Positions 44,731 to 53,785 of a stretch of DNA of 64,000 nt are shown here, piece by piece. Within the stretch, counting starts at the first letter, position 1. Each line of letters opens with the position of its first letter. The position numbers were made by a program, and so were the translations under genes. Origin of the DNA: Clostridium estertheticum (GTDB taxonomy: Bacteria; Bacillota; Clostridia; Clostridiales; Clostridiaceae); NCBI RefSeq assembly GCF_011065935.2, contig NZ_JAAMNH020000001.1:4795001-4859000 (forward strand), written 5' to 3'. The notes below the pieces were generated by a model. It did not search any database, had not been told where the DNA came from, and worked only from the letters and a program-made list of their open reading frames with translations.

Positions 44731-45975
44731 TTATAGTTGCTTCTTTATATTACTATGCCCCTTTTTAACACTCTCCACATCTTCCTCAGTCATAGGATGC
44801 AATGAAAACTTAGCTTCATTATATATCACTGTCATCTCATCTAAGTTATCAGAATTATCCACATTAATTTTAGTTACATTCTTTAGCTGCGAGGCAGTCA
44901 TGTAAGGCTTATAAATCTCTGCTTCCTGAGTTATTTTCTCAAAGCCTTTGTATGTATAAAGAATTTTATCTCTATTACTTCCACCACCTTGAAAAATTTT
45001 AGAAAACAAGTTTTTAACCCAATGTTTTTTGTTCTTTTTGTTAATAATTCTTTCCTTTTCTTCTACAAATCCATTGTAAATTTTTGTTTTATTTCTAACT
45101 CTTGATAAAAATTTATATATTACATATAAAATAACCAGTAAAATTAGAATTTTTATAAATAAAATCAGCACTGGCGGTAGCTTAATTCCTTGATATTCAG
45201 TCATATTGGGTTGCTTATTTAACTTCTTGTCCATTATGGTTCCATCTGTTATGAACTTATTTTCACTCTTCATAAGAAGTTCCCTTAGTTTTTCAGAAAT
45301 AAAACTTATTGGTACTCCAAAAATTTTAGTCAGCATTTCTACTATTATAACCAGAATAAAACTTGATATCTTTATAAGCATATCTAGTAACTTCATCATA
45401 ATCTTATTAGCAAAATCTAAAGATAGTGTAAGTACGGATATTCCTATAATTATATTTGTAACTATAGATGTATTGCTTTTAACAGCATATACATATCTTC
45501 TCGTTTCTCTCATTAGTATAATAATCATAATTATATATAGAATATGAAACCTATACATTGCATTTACAAAGTCAGCTCCTAAGGTAAAGGAAATGAGCCA
45601 AACAAAGCCTAATGCAACAATAGACTTTCCTATATTTTGTTTATATTGTGAATGGTCTATAGGGCTATCCTCTAATGAATAAGCTATTAAAGCCATAAAT
45701 AGCAAAAATATTGTATTTATAAAAACGGTTTGATCTTTGAAAAATATGAAACAAGCCAATATACTAAATCCCAAAATAGAAAGTATAAAAAGGCTCTTTT
45801 TTAACTTCATATTATTTAGATACTGTGTAAAAAAAACAATACACAAAGCTATTAAAAATAGCTTATAATCCACTGGGTTTTTAAATAACCATTTACTTAG
45901 AGTTGACCAAATTATAAAAGTAATCGTGACAAGGCTTATACTATACATACTCTTGACTTTTCTATGCCAGCTCAT
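44731..45975 (-). CDS. Polytopic membrane protein with DUF4129-like tail (TgpA-like, without transglutaminase core)
   Basis: 414 residues. Seven or so membrane helices through about residue 220 resemble the N-terminal part of TgpA/YebA proteins. A further helix is at about 265-287, and the cytosolic tail ends in an SLHPM/YNEAKFS-type DUF4129 motif. The papain-like transglutaminase domain that usually lies between these parts is absent. The ATG (45973-45975) nearly overlaps the DUF58 stop codon, so the two are coupled. The MoxR-DUF58-TgpA set is thought to act at the envelope; no precise role is known. Confidence 0.72.
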   Translation of the reverse strand: MSWHRKVKSMYSISLVTITFIIWSTLSKWLFKNPVDYKLFLIALCIVFFTQYLNNMKLKKSLFILSILGFSILACFIFFKDQTVFINTIFLLFMALIAYSLEDSPIDHSQYKQNIGKSIVALGFVWLISFTLGADFVNAMYRFHILYIIMIIILMRETRRYVYAVKSNTSIVTNIIIGISVLTLSLDFANKIMMKLLDMLIKISSFILVIIVEMLTKIFGVPISFISEKLRELLMKSENKFITDGTIMDKKLNKQPNMTEYQGIKLPPVLILFIKILILLVILYVIYKFLSRVRNKTKIYNGFVEEKERIINKKNKKHWVKNLFSKIFQGGGSNRDKILYTYKGFEKITQEAEIYKPYMTASQLKNVTKINVDNSDNLDEMTVIYNEAKFSLHPMTEEDVESVKKGHSNIKKQL

Positions 45976-45977
45976 CA

Positions 45978-47102
45978 CTACACCCCCCCTTTATAATCCA
46001 TCTTTTCAATACCTGAAATATATGGAACAGAAGATTTTAACGAAACGTCTATGACTTTAATTAAAATTCCATGTCTTTTCAATTTAGATAAAATACCAAC
46101 ACTCTCTTCATCTAAATAAGACGTAATAATTACATAGGTAGAATTAGGACTAAATTCTTTTATTTTACTTCTTAAATAATCACTAAATTTAATAGTAATG
46201 CTATAACTTATCCTAGCACTAAGTTCCATTATTTTTCTAAGAGCATTAATGTCTGGAGAAACCTCAGAACTGATCTTAGTTTGAATTCCCATCAATTGAC
46301 AGTTGGTCCACATCCCTGAGGCTACACCTTCTTTGATGGCAATAGATGCTAGTGACGCTGCTACTGTAATTCCATTTTCTATAATCACTGGTTGAATACT
46401 ACCCCAATAAGGCTCCCCGCATTGTCCGTTTACAATAATCGTAAGTTCTCTTTCTGAAGTAAAATCATACTCTTTTACCATAAGCTTATCCATTTTCAAG
46501 CTAGATTTCCAATGAATATCCTTCATCCTATCCTCTACGTTATATTCTCTTATACCTTTAATATATAATGGATCTTGATGAATCCATCTTTTAACGTAAT
46601 TATCCCCTTGTAAATTAGTATTTGCAAACTGAATATTATTAATATTAATAAGTTTAGGATAAACCAAAAACTCTAAGAAATCTTCTATTGCTACTGTTTC
46701 TGCAGAGTGCCCAAATAAATCTCCTATAGTAACGTTAATATCTCTTAAAATGTAGGTTCCCCGTACGTTACACTTCAATTTATAAATTCTTCTTTTTCTT
46801 TCATACCAGCTAATGGCGTATTTACTTAAATGCCATAAGTCAGCCCCTTCTTTAAATCTATTGCTATCTGATACAAACTCTATAGCTGCTGGCATCTTTT
46901 CACTTAGCATTAAAAATGATATAGGTAGCCTTTTATTATTTTCAATAGTTGTAGTTAAGGTGAATTCCTCCCCCGGTAAAAGTCTATCTTTATCAATATT
47001 TCTACTTATTTTGAGATTATCAAAACCTTTTTTCCGTGTAACCTCACCTATAAAAATAATAATAGCTAGTATGGTCAGAATCAAAGCAAATTGTATAAAC
47101 AT
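45978..47102 (-). CDS. DUF58 domain protein
   Basis: 374 residues. An N-terminal hydrophobic segment (about 3-20) is followed by a beta-rich region. The DUF58 signature is YNVEDRMKDIHWKSSLKMDK (about 175-195), followed by a von Willebrand-like fold (ELTIIVNGQCGEPYWG). DUF58 proteins are nearly always encoded after a MoxR ATPase, as here (10-bp gap). Function is probably chaperone-assisted assembly of an envelope complex. Confidence 0.9.
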   Translation of the reverse strand: MFIQFALILTILAIIIFIGEVTRKKGFDNLKISRNIDKDRLLPGEEFTLTTTIENNKRLPISFLMLSEKMPAAIEFVSDSNRFKEGADLWHLSKYAISWYERKRRIYKLKCNVRGTYILRDINVTIGDLFGHSAETVAIEDFLEFLVYPKLININNIQFANTNLQGDNYVKRWIHQDPLYIKGIREYNVEDRMKDIHWKSSLKMDKLMVKEYDFTSERELTIIVNGQCGEPYWGSIQPVIIENGITVAASLASIAIKEGVASGMWTNCQLMGIQTKISSEVSPDINALRKIMELSARISYSITIKFSDYLRSKIKEFSPNSTYVIITSYLDEESVGILSKLKRHGILIKVIDVSLKSSVPYISGIEKMDYKGGV

Positions 47103-47112
47103 AGTTCGCCCC

Positions 47113-48060
47113 CTATAACTTTTCGAGTGGAGCTTGAATAGTACTTATTATTTCCTCTATAATCGTTTTACTTTTATTCCCAATTCCCAGATCATTCTTA
47201 AGCATTAACCTATGGCTTAAAATAGGCACTGCCAGTTCCTTTATATCCTCTGGAATTACATAGTCTCTTCCTCTTATAGCCGCTAGCGCTTGGCTTCCCT
47301 TCATCATATTTAATGTAGCTCTTGGACTACAGCCAAGCCCCACTTCTCTATGCCTTCTTGTAGCGCTCACTATTGCTATTATGTAATCTTTTATTTCTTC
47401 GCTAACATGTACCATAGTATAATTATTTTGAACATACTCTATGTCCTCCATAGTAACTACGGCCTGAAGGTCATTAAGTGGATCCGATGTCATAAATCTA
47501 TTCATCATAGCCTTCTCCTCTAATGCATCTGGATACCCCAATGAAAGCTTCATAAAAAACCTATCTAATTGTGCTTCTGGTAAAGGAAAAGTTCCAAACT
47601 GTTCCACTGGATTTTGAGTAGCAATTACAAAAAAAGGCTTTTGGAGTTTTATAGTATTACCCTCCACCGTAATTTGTCTCTCTTCCATACACTCTAAAAG
47701 TGCTGACTGTGTTCTAGGTGTAGCTCTATTAATTTCATCCGCCAAAACTATTTGACTGAGTAGCGGTCCAGACCTAAACTCAAAGTCCTGATTCTTTTGG
47801 TTATAATAATATATTCCAGTTAAATCTGAAGGCAGTAAATCCGGTGTAAACTGTATCCTCTTAAACATGCAATTCATAGAGCTGGAAAGACTCTTCGCAA
47901 GCTTAGTTTTCCCAAGTCCAGGAACATCCTCAATAAGCACATGTCCTGAGCATATAAACGCAACTATAATCTTATCTATATTATCCCCTTTACCTACTAT
48001 AACCTTACCCACATTCTCCTTAATTTTGCATTTAAATTCTTCAAATTTCTTTGTTTCCAT
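47113..48060 (-). CDS. MoxR-family AAA+ ATPase
   Basis: A 315-residue AAA+ ATPase with Walker A EDVPGLGKTKLAKSL, Walker B ADEINRATPRTQSALLECMEE and the sensor region ATQNPVEQFGTFPLPEAQLDRF. The C-terminal lid is LGCSPRATLNMMKGSQALA. MoxR proteins act as chaperones for partner VWA/DUF58 proteins. The start is ATG 48058-48060 with GGGGGG upstream; an in-frame ATG five codons earlier lacks a site. First gene of the three-gene operon. Confidence 0.94.
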   Translation of the reverse strand: METKKFEEFKCKIKENVGKVIVGKGDNIDKIIVAFICSGHVLIEDVPGLGKTKLAKSLSSSMNCMFKRIQFTPDLLPSDLTGIYYYNQKNQDFEFRSGPLLSQIVLADEINRATPRTQSALLECMEERQITVEGNTIKLQKPFFVIATQNPVEQFGTFPLPEAQLDRFFMKLSLGYPDALEEKAMMNRFMTSDPLNDLQAVVTMEDIEYVQNNYTMVHVSEEIKDYIIAIVSATRRHREVGLGCSPRATLNMMKGSQALAAIRGRDYVIPEDIKELAVPILSHRLMLKNDLGIGNKSKTIIEEIISTIQAPLEKL

Positions 48061-48212
48061 TTTAAAACCCCCCATTAACTTATATATTTACATATAGTTA
48101 CCTACAAATTCTTTACTGTAAATATATCACATATAGCAGTTATTTTAAATATTATTTGTTATTAATATTTCTACTTACCCCAGTTTTTAGCAGTTATAAA
48201 ATAGTAGCTAAA

Positions 48213-48462
48213 TAGTATTTATGAAATTTTGCCGAAGTGACTTGCAATATGAAGCGTCGAAACTATTGAAATTTGATTTAGAAATTCTTCTTTTGTGAAT
48301 ATAAAATTCTCGTGAGCCTGACAGGAAGTCAAGCTAGCGAACCCGAGCCAGGACGCCGGATGTGAGCGTCAGAGGATTTCACATTCGCAAAAGATTAGAA
48401 TTTCTTAATCAAATTTCCAGTTTCAAGCTCGTTTGCAAGGCACGCAGGATAAATTCCATACT
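48213..48462. repeat. PAL-1 palindromic repeat, full-length copy
   Basis: About 245 bp. The outer ends AGTAT-ATGAAAT and AATTCCATACT are near-complements. The inner arms GAAATTTGATTTAGAAATTC and GAATTTCTTAATCAAATTTC pair along almost their whole length. The middle shows a GTGAGCCTGAC-AGGAA-GTCAAGCT hairpin and CCAGGACGCCGGATGTGAGCGT. A run of seven T follows. It lies between moxR and the IS-split terminator. Confidence 0.85.
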
Positions 48463-48510
48463 TTTTTTGATCTGCTCCTATAAAAAAACCCCTCACCGCT
48501 AGGGAGGCCA

Positions 48511-48534
48511 CTGAAAAAAGCACTCTTTTTTCAG
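48511..48534. repeat. Hairpin at the IS left end
   Basis: CTGAAAAAAG-CACT-CTTTTTTCAG: 10-bp perfect stem overlapping the terminal repeat. It could block transcription entering the element or act in transposition. Confidence 0.7.
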
Positions 48535-48558
48535 TAAAGTTTTTAAGCTTGAACAGAA

Positions 48559-48598
48559 AAAGCATGAGATATCTATATTTATGGATATTTCATGCTTT
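48559..48598 (-). terminator. Terminator of the transposase gene
   Basis: AAAGCATGA-ATATC/GATAT-TCATGCTTT stem with one mismatch, followed on the minus strand by TTTTTC; 28 bp past the transposase stop codon, inside the IS. Confidence 0.88.
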
Positions 48599-48626
48599 AT
48601 ATTTTTATAATTAAGTTAAAAAAGCC

Positions 48627-50087
48627 CTATTTCATGCTTTTCAACTTAATTATTCTCTTTAGATTCACTGTGAAGATTGATAACGCACCTTGCATTTGCA
48701 TGCCAATTAAGCCTGACGATATTGCTACATCATAGCCATGCTGGTGCTTAAGTTCACTGTTTTTAGCCTCTATCATATAACGTTGCCTAGCACGTGTTTT
48801 AAAATATTCACTTTTTTCGAACTCTATTTGATCTTTGTGAGTATTTGACTTTATTTTAACTGAATAAGTTTTAGATTTAGCGCCTTCTTTATAGCATCCA
48901 TCTTTATGAGCACAATTTTTGCACTTTTCTACATCAAAATAGTAAGTTAGCACTTGATTTTTACCAACATTCTTCTTTCCTTGTTTTGCTTTTTTAATAG
49001 CCATATGGCCTACTGGACATACAAATAAACCAGCATCTTTATTAAACTCAAATTCATCTTCTTTTCTTCGTGTTCCTTGTGAAATTATAGGATTTAGTCT
49101 TGAAATTAATGCAATTTTATTTTCTTTCGTATATTCTAGGTTTTTCTTTTCAGAATAAGCTGCATCTCCAATAACTTCATTAACAACAACACCAGCTTCA
49201 CGGCTTTTTTCTATTAAGGTTATGAGTTCCTTTCCATCACTTTTTTCGCCAGTTGTAATAACAGCTGCGGTAATTATACGTTCTTCACTCATAGCAAGGT
49301 GTGATTTATATCCAAAAAAGGAACTATCCTCAGTTTTATGTCCCACTTTTGCATCCGCATCTTTTGATAGTTTTAGATTTTCTAAGTCATCATTAAAAGC
49401 TTCAGTTAAGTAGTTTAATTTAGTTTTTACAGCTGGATTTGCTACAATTTCTGGCTTCTTGTTTATGCTATCAATTAATAGTTTACAGTACTCAAGAATA
49501 TCTTCAAGTACTCCCGTTGTAACTTTATTAGGTAAATCTTCTTTTATCTCAGGATTTACCCCGTATAACGTTTTTCTTAAGTTTTTTGCGCGTTCCAATA
49601 ATTCTTCTCCTGCTGATTTTTGGTTATAACGTGACTTGGTATGTGTCGCATCAACTATTATTGCTTTACTTTTTAAAACTCCCTCTTTTATAGCAAGTTC
49701 TACAGTTTTATTTATTAACAAATCCAATAAATTCATGTCTTTAATGCGAAGCTTTCTAAATTTAGTTAATGTACTTGAGTTTATTAAATTTGTTTCTTCT
49801 GGGGCTAAATTTAGAAAATATTTAAAGGACATGTCATAAAGGGCTCTTTCAACAACATCTTCATCAGACAATTCATAGATTACTTTCAAAATCAAATATT
49901 TAAATAGCATTATAGGATTAAAAGCACCTCTACCCATTGATAAACTATAGTTAACCATTAATTCATCATAAACAAATGAAAAGTCAACAAGGTCATTAAT
50001 TTGCTTTAAAATATTATTTTTTGGAATAATTAACGAGTATAAGTTATGATATGTATTTATTTCTATCTCCAACTGTCCTTTTAGCAT
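48627..50087 (-). CDS. IS1182-family transposase
   Basis: A 486-residue DDE transposase, apparently full length. Residues about 40-125 are the DUF772-type N-terminal domain (GAFNPIMLFKYLILKVIYELSDEDVVERAL). Catalytic residues are Asp 146 in IIVDATHTKSRY, Asp 308 in EVIGDAAYSEKK and Glu 440 in RQRYMIEAKNSELKHQHGYD. A CKNCAHKDGC zinc-type cluster lies near 389-398. It catalyses cut-and-paste movement of the element using the 17-bp ends. No frameshift or stop interrupts it, so the IS may still be active. Confidence 0.95.
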   Translation of the reverse strand: MLKGQLEIEINTYHNLYSLIIPKNNILKQINDLVDFSFVYDELMVNYSLSMGRGAFNPIMLFKYLILKVIYELSDEDVVERALYDMSFKYFLNLAPEETNLINSSTLTKFRKLRIKDMNLLDLLINKTVELAIKEGVLKSKAIIVDATHTKSRYNQKSAGEELLERAKNLRKTLYGVNPEIKEDLPNKVTTGVLEDILEYCKLLIDSINKKPEIVANPAVKTKLNYLTEAFNDDLENLKLSKDADAKVGHKTEDSSFFGYKSHLAMSEERIITAAVITTGEKSDGKELITLIEKSREAGVVVNEVIGDAAYSEKKNLEYTKENKIALISRLNPIISQGTRRKEDEFEFNKDAGLFVCPVGHMAIKKAKQGKKNVGKNQVLTYYFDVEKCKNCAHKDGCYKEGAKSKTYSVKIKSNTHKDQIEFEKSEYFKTRARQRYMIEAKNSELKHQHGYDVAISSGLIGMQMQGALSIFTVNLKRIIKLKSMK

Positions 50088-50252
50088 AATAGTTTAGCTC
50101 CTTTTATTTTACTCTACTATACTTATTCGACATATCTTTTGAAATTCCTTTTTGCCTTTTAGTCATTTATACAAAAAAATCGCCATCTTTAATTTGATGA
50201 CGATTTTTTATATAGTTTTTCAGTGGCCTCCCGCTAGGTAAGAGATTTTTAA

Positions 50253-50711
50253 TTAAATCATATTTAAAAATGCTGGAAAAGCTACAGCAAGCCCTGTAAT
50301 AATAAGTCCACATAAAAAAGATCCTATAACTGCACACATAACAGATCTTTTAAAATCCAGCTTTAAAAAAGCAGCTATTGCAGTCCCTGTCCAAACTCCT
50401 GTAGTTGGAAGAGGTATTGCAATAAATGTTATAAGCGCTATTTCTTCAAACTTTTCAAATTTGGATTTATTCTTATTTATCTTTTTGTCAATTAAATTAT
50501 AAATGCCACTAAAGGTCTTATATTTCCCTAACCATTCAAAAATCTTATTGAAACATATCAATACAAAAGGAACTGGAAGCAAACTTCCAATAAAGCTTAT
50601 CAAAAATACCGCTATTGGATTAATATGATAAACATTTATTCCAAGAGGTATAGCACCTTTCTGCTCAATAAGAGGCACTGCGGATAGTAATAATATTTGT
50701 AACCACTCCAT
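50253..50711 (-). CDS. Small multidrug-export family (COG2426) membrane protein
   Basis: 152 residues with about four membrane helices. The family pattern is visible: the opening AVPLIEQKGAIPLGI, the middle PVPFVLICFNKIFEWL, and PLPTTGVWTGTAIAAFL near 105-121. The family name (Sm_multidrug_ex) reflects an early proposal; transport activity is not established, and it resembles DedA-type proteins in its re-entrant helix pattern. Its natural terminator has been split by the IS, so its 3' end may now run into the element. Confidence 0.88.
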   Translation of the reverse strand: MEWLQILLLSAVPLIEQKGAIPLGINVYHINPIAVFLISFIGSLLPVPFVLICFNKIFEWLGKYKTFSGIYNLIDKKINKNKSKFEKFEEIALITFIAIPLPTTGVWTGTAIAAFLKLDFKRSVMCAVIGSFLCGLIITGLAVAFPAFLNMI

Positions 50712-50765
50712 AAAAGATTCTCCTTATTTATAAATTTTTTTTCTTAATGCATTTTCAAAAAAAAT

Positions 50766-50785
50766 GACTAGTCATTATGCTAGTC
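50766..50785 (-). terminator. Terminator of degV
   Basis: GACTAG/CTAGTC stem with an 8-nt loop, followed on the minus strand by ATTTTTTTT; it lies about 110 bp past the degV stop codon. Confidence 0.7.
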
Positions 50786-50894
50786 TATTTTTCGATACTT
50801 AATCTATTATTCACAATACTATTATAAGTACTATAATCCAATACTTTCAAGTGATATTCTAAATAAAAGAATATTTAACTATCTATTCACAATG

Positions 50895-51785
50895 CTAGAT
50901 ATCAATTACATGGTGTTGTCTGCTCTCACCAATAAAAAACACTGCTAGTGCCCCTGGTCCACTAAATCTTCCCACTACTGGTCCAATGTAATAAATAAGT
51001 ACTTCTTTAACTGTAACCTTTTCCAAAATTTCCTCTTTAAGTTTTACAGCTTCCTCATAACAATCTGCATGACAGATAGCTATGGTTTGAGTTTCAGGCT
51101 CTGTAATCTTGTCCTTTACTATTTCTGCAAGCTTTGTTATGGATTTTTTACGTCCGCGAACCTTAAGCACTGGTATTACGCGCCCGACCTGGTTAAGAGT
51201 AAGTATAGGCTTTATATGCAGAACTAGCCCTAAGGTAGCCGCTACATTAGATATCCTTCCGCCTCTTTTTAAGAAATTTAAATCTTGAACAGTAATATAG
51301 GTGTTTAAATTTTGTATAACCTTTTCTATTTCGCAAACAATTTTTTCTGCCGTGCATCCTTCATTTTTCATTTCCACAGCTTTTCTAACCATAAGACCTT
51401 GACCAAGTGATGCAGTTAACACATCAATAATATATATTATCGTACTTGGGAATTCTTCTAATATAGCAGTCTTTCCAATATTAGCGCTATTATACGTTCC
51501 ACTAAGACCTGAAGAAACTCCAACATAAATTATATCCTGTCCACGTTCTGCAGCAGGTTTAAACATATTATAGAAGCTTTCAGAATTTGCTTGAGAGGTA
51601 TTGGGTAATGCTCCGGCCCGAAGGTCATCAAAAAACTGTTTTTGGCTTAAACTTTGTCCTAAATCATCTAAGTACTCTTTATCATTATAACTAAATGGTA
51701 ACATAGCAAATGGTATGTTATTCCCATAAATATATTCCTTTGGCAAATCACAGCAAGAATCTGTCATAATAACAAAATCTCTCAT
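50895..51785 (-). CDS. DegV-family fatty-acid-binding protein
   Basis: 296 residues. N-terminal DegV domain (FVIMTDSCCDLPKE, LPNTSQANSESFY, VGVSSGLSGTYNSA) and a C-terminal domain (LNFLKRGGRISNVAATLG, IKPILTLNQVGRV, YYIGPVVGRFSGPGALAVFFIGE). DegV/FakB proteins bind a fatty acid for phosphorylation by FakA before entry into phospholipid synthesis; no fakA gene is nearby. The start ATG 51783-51785 has GGGGGAG upstream; the open frame above it is not conserved. Confidence 0.93.
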   Translation of the reverse strand: MRDFVIMTDSCCDLPKEYIYGNNIPFAMLPFSYNDKEYLDDLGQSLSQKQFFDDLRAGALPNTSQANSESFYNMFKPAAERGQDIIYVGVSSGLSGTYNSANIGKTAILEEFPSTIIYIIDVLTASLGQGLMVRKAVEMKNEGCTAEKIVCEIEKVIQNLNTYITVQDLNFLKRGGRISNVAATLGLVLHIKPILTLNQVGRVIPVLKVRGRKKSITKLAEIVKDKITEPETQTIAICHADCYEEAVKLKEEILEKVTVKEVLIYYIGPVVGRFSGPGALAVFFIGESRQHHVIDI

Positions 51786-52143
51786 TTGTACTCCCCCTAC
51801 TTTATATAATTCCGTAAATATTTTGTTAAACAATACAGTAAAAACTATAGCATAAAAAGTGTTCACTGTACAACCAAAATGTATTTACAGGTTAATTTAT
51901 TATTGCTTTATAATTATTGTGTAGCTAGCGCTGATCAATTTATTCAAGTATCACAAGCTGTAGTAAGCTTTAGCTCTGATACCCTTTAGGTGGCTGGTGC
52001 CATCCACGTGGCAAGTGGCAAGTTTTACATATCCACGTGCTAAAGAGCACATAAGATTTAAATGTCTTATGTGCTCTTTACTTATTTGCTCTAATATAAT
52101 CATAAAAGTGAATAGTTACGTCCACAAAAGTAAATATAAATAT
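51786..52143 (-). terminator. Gap with a strong hairpin downstream of the amidase
   Basis: TAAAGAGCACATAAGA/TCTTATGTGCTCTTTA (52041-52056 with 52065-52080), a perfect 16-bp stem, with CACGTG-containing palindromes beside it (52000-52040). It lies beyond the truncated PAL-1 repeat after the amidase gene. The left part should include the degV promoter. Confidence 0.6.
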
Positions 52144-52193
52144 GTATGAAATTTCCCCGCAGTGCCTTGCAATAAGAAACGCAGAAACTATTG
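52144..52193. repeat. PAL-1 repeat, truncated left end fused to the amidase 3' end
   Basis: GTATGAAATTTCCCCGCAG, GTGCCTTGCAATA and CGCAGAAACTATTG match the left 50 bp of PAL-1, then the match stops abruptly at the amidase coding sequence. The amidase stop codon (52188-52190) and the last Gln codon lie in the repeat. Confidence 0.82.
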
Positions 52194-53120
52194 TATTAAC
52201 GCCTTATCAATACCCTCTGACAATGCTTTAGCTAGTTTATTTTGGTAATTCTCAGTTACAAGTAACTTGTCCTCTTCCACATTAGATTGGAAACCCATTT
52301 CCACTAGAATAACAGGTACCACAGACCAATTAAAACCTGTAAGGTCATTTCTCTCCACAACGCCTCTATTTTTCATCCCAATACTGTGGATTAAATTATT
52401 AAAAACTATTTCTCCATATTTTTTGCTTGTTTTATAAATAGCATTTGTGTTTTTACTATCTGCAGGCACTAACATAGATGCTCCTTTAACAGATGAATCA
52501 TTATTTGAATCCGCATGAATTCTAATAACTAAATCTGCCTTAGCCTTATTCCCAACCTGCGCTCTTGCAATATTCCCTAACATTTGTTTATTATCTGTTT
52601 TAGTCATTATTACCTTATATCCTTTTCCCTCTAGCAAACTCTTTAGTCTAACCGCTACTGCCATATTAACCACATACTCAGGAGTTTTTGTATTAATACC
52701 CTGTGCCCCACCTGGCTCCTTAATTTTCATTATATTGGAACCTGGAGCTTGCTGCTCTTTTTCAAGGCTAGTACGGCTTGCATGACCTGGGTCTATAACA
52801 ATAACCATGTCAGAAGGTTTTTTCAAAGCCTTCTTATATTCTTGGGTTTTAACCTTTGGATTTGCTATAACTGATATACCAAGCTCTTTTTTAGTTATAA
52901 TCTTGACTTCAGATATTGTCTTATCTTCTGACTTAACTATTTTTCCTCCTTCCTCTTTTATTAATGCTACCTTATTAGTTTTACTTATATTTTTTTCACT
53001 AATATTCATATCTCTCACATATTCTCCATTTACTTTTTTCACATAAGATGCACCATATAATACTCCACCTATAATAGGTAGACATAGAAAAATCAAAATA
53101 ATCTTCTTCATTTTCGACAT
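52188..53120 (-). CDS. N-acetylmuramoyl-L-alanine amidase (Amidase_3)
   Basis: A 310-residue exported amidase with an N-terminal signal anchor (about 4-25), a charged linker to about 105, and the zinc-amidase domain. Zinc and catalytic residues lie in VIDPGHAS (His), the EYVVNMAVAVRL helix (Glu), VIRIHADSN (His) and VPVILVEMGFQSN (Glu). It releases stem peptides from glycan strands; CwlD-type members act in the spore cortex, but this assignment is not certain. AGGAGTGG precedes the ATG. The last codon and stop are provided by a PAL-1 repeat, so the native C-terminus may have been altered. Confidence 0.92.
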   Translation of the reverse strand: MSKMKKIILIFLCLPIIGGVLYGASYVKKVNGEYVRDMNISEKNISKTNKVALIKEEGGKIVKSEDKTISEVKIITKKELGISVIANPKVKTQEYKKALKKPSDMVIVIDPGHASRTSLEKEQQAPGSNIMKIKEPGGAQGINTKTPEYVVNMAVAVRLKSLLEGKGYKVIMTKTDNKQMLGNIARAQVGNKAKADLVIRIHADSNNDSSVKGASMLVPADSKNTNAIYKTSKKYGEIVFNNLIHSIGMKNRGVVERNDLTGFNWSVVPVILVEMGFQSNVEEDKLLVTENYQNKLAKALSEGIDKALIQ

Positions 53121-53331
53121 TTTACCACTCCTAACACTTTTCCTTGAAAAATAATAATAATCAATGCCTATTTTACTATTCCTTTATGGGAATGTATATA
53201 CTTATGCCACCTTGTTAACTAAAATTTTAAAAAAATATTATGTATTAAATTCCTAACATTTCATAGTATTTTAATATACCAAAAACCCTAAACTAAAAAG
53301 GATGAATTTTAAAATAAGAGGAGGCCTTTTC

Positions 53332-53715
53332 ATGCCACGTAATAAGGATAAGTATGTCAATGAGGATCGTGATAAAATCGAAAAAGCTAATAGAATAGAG
53401 GAACTTGAAAACCTAGTAGAAAGTCATACTAGAACAGAGCGACATCTTGAACAGCACTCTGACATTGCTTCACCTCAAAAGGTCATTGAAGCAAGAGAAA
53501 AGCAAGCTGAGAGAGAAGATAACATTGAAATATTAAAAGATAAAATTGTAAGTGGACAACAAACACACTTTAATGAGTCAGAAGGTCTAGAAAAAAACTA
53601 TACCTTTGCTAACGGATACATGGATCATAACAAAGAGCATATGGATGAAGAAGCCTTAGGAAACATGAAAGAAAAGCAGCAAAACAGACGGGACAGGATG
53701 AACGGATTAACTTAA
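53332..53715 (+). CDS. Hydrophilic coiled protein of unknown function
   Basis: 127 residues, very charged, without Cys, Trp or membrane helix. Likely coiled helices span about 10-80 (DRDKIEKANRIEELENLVES, KVIEAREKQAEREDNIEILKD). The tail EEALGNMKEKQQNRRDRMNGL is faintly like the end of Tlp-type small acid-soluble spore proteins, but this is too weak for a name. The ATG at 53332 is chosen because AGAGGAGG lies 7-8 bp upstream; an earlier in-frame ATG at 53302 has no spacing. It has its own terminator. Confidence 0.72.
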   Translation: MPRNKDKYVNEDRDKIEKANRIEELENLVESHTRTERHLEQHSDIASPQKVIEAREKQAEREDNIEILKDKIVSGQQTHFNESEGLEKNYTFANGYMDHNKEHMDEEALGNMKEKQQNRRDRMNGLT

Positions 53716-53716
53716 A

Positions 53717-53755
53717 AAAACAGGCAAAGTCCTAAGGATTTTGCCTGTTTTTTCT
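53717..53755 (+). terminator. Terminator of the hydrophilic protein gene
   Basis: AAACAGGCAAA/TTTGCCTGTTT stem extended by TCC/GGA, then TTTTTTC. Strong rho-independent terminator starting two bases after the stop codon. Confidence 0.92.
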
Positions 53756-53785
53756 TTTTAATATTTTATTTTTCTTTCCTTGTTT

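Larger units (their letters stand above)
48502..50232. mobile_element. Insertion sequence, IS1182-like, intact
   Basis: 1731 bp with perfect 17-bp terminal inverted repeats GGGAGGCCACTGAAAAA (48502-48518) and TTTTTCAGTGGCCTCCC (50216-50232), flanked by a 4-bp direct duplication GCTA. It carries one complete transposase gene and an internal terminator. Family assignment rests on the transposase (N-terminal DUF772-like region plus DDE domain with a Cys cluster). Confidence 0.95.
48482..50250 (-). terminator. Rho-independent terminator split by the insertion sequence
   Basis: Joining 50250-50233 to 48497-48482 on the minus strand restores AAAAATCTCTTACC-TAGC-GGTGAGGGGTTTTTTT, a stem with a TAGC tetraloop and a T-run, just past the stop codon at 50253. 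The IS lies exactly in the tetraloop, and GCTA is present on both sides (48498-48501 and 50233-50236). Confidence 0.85.
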
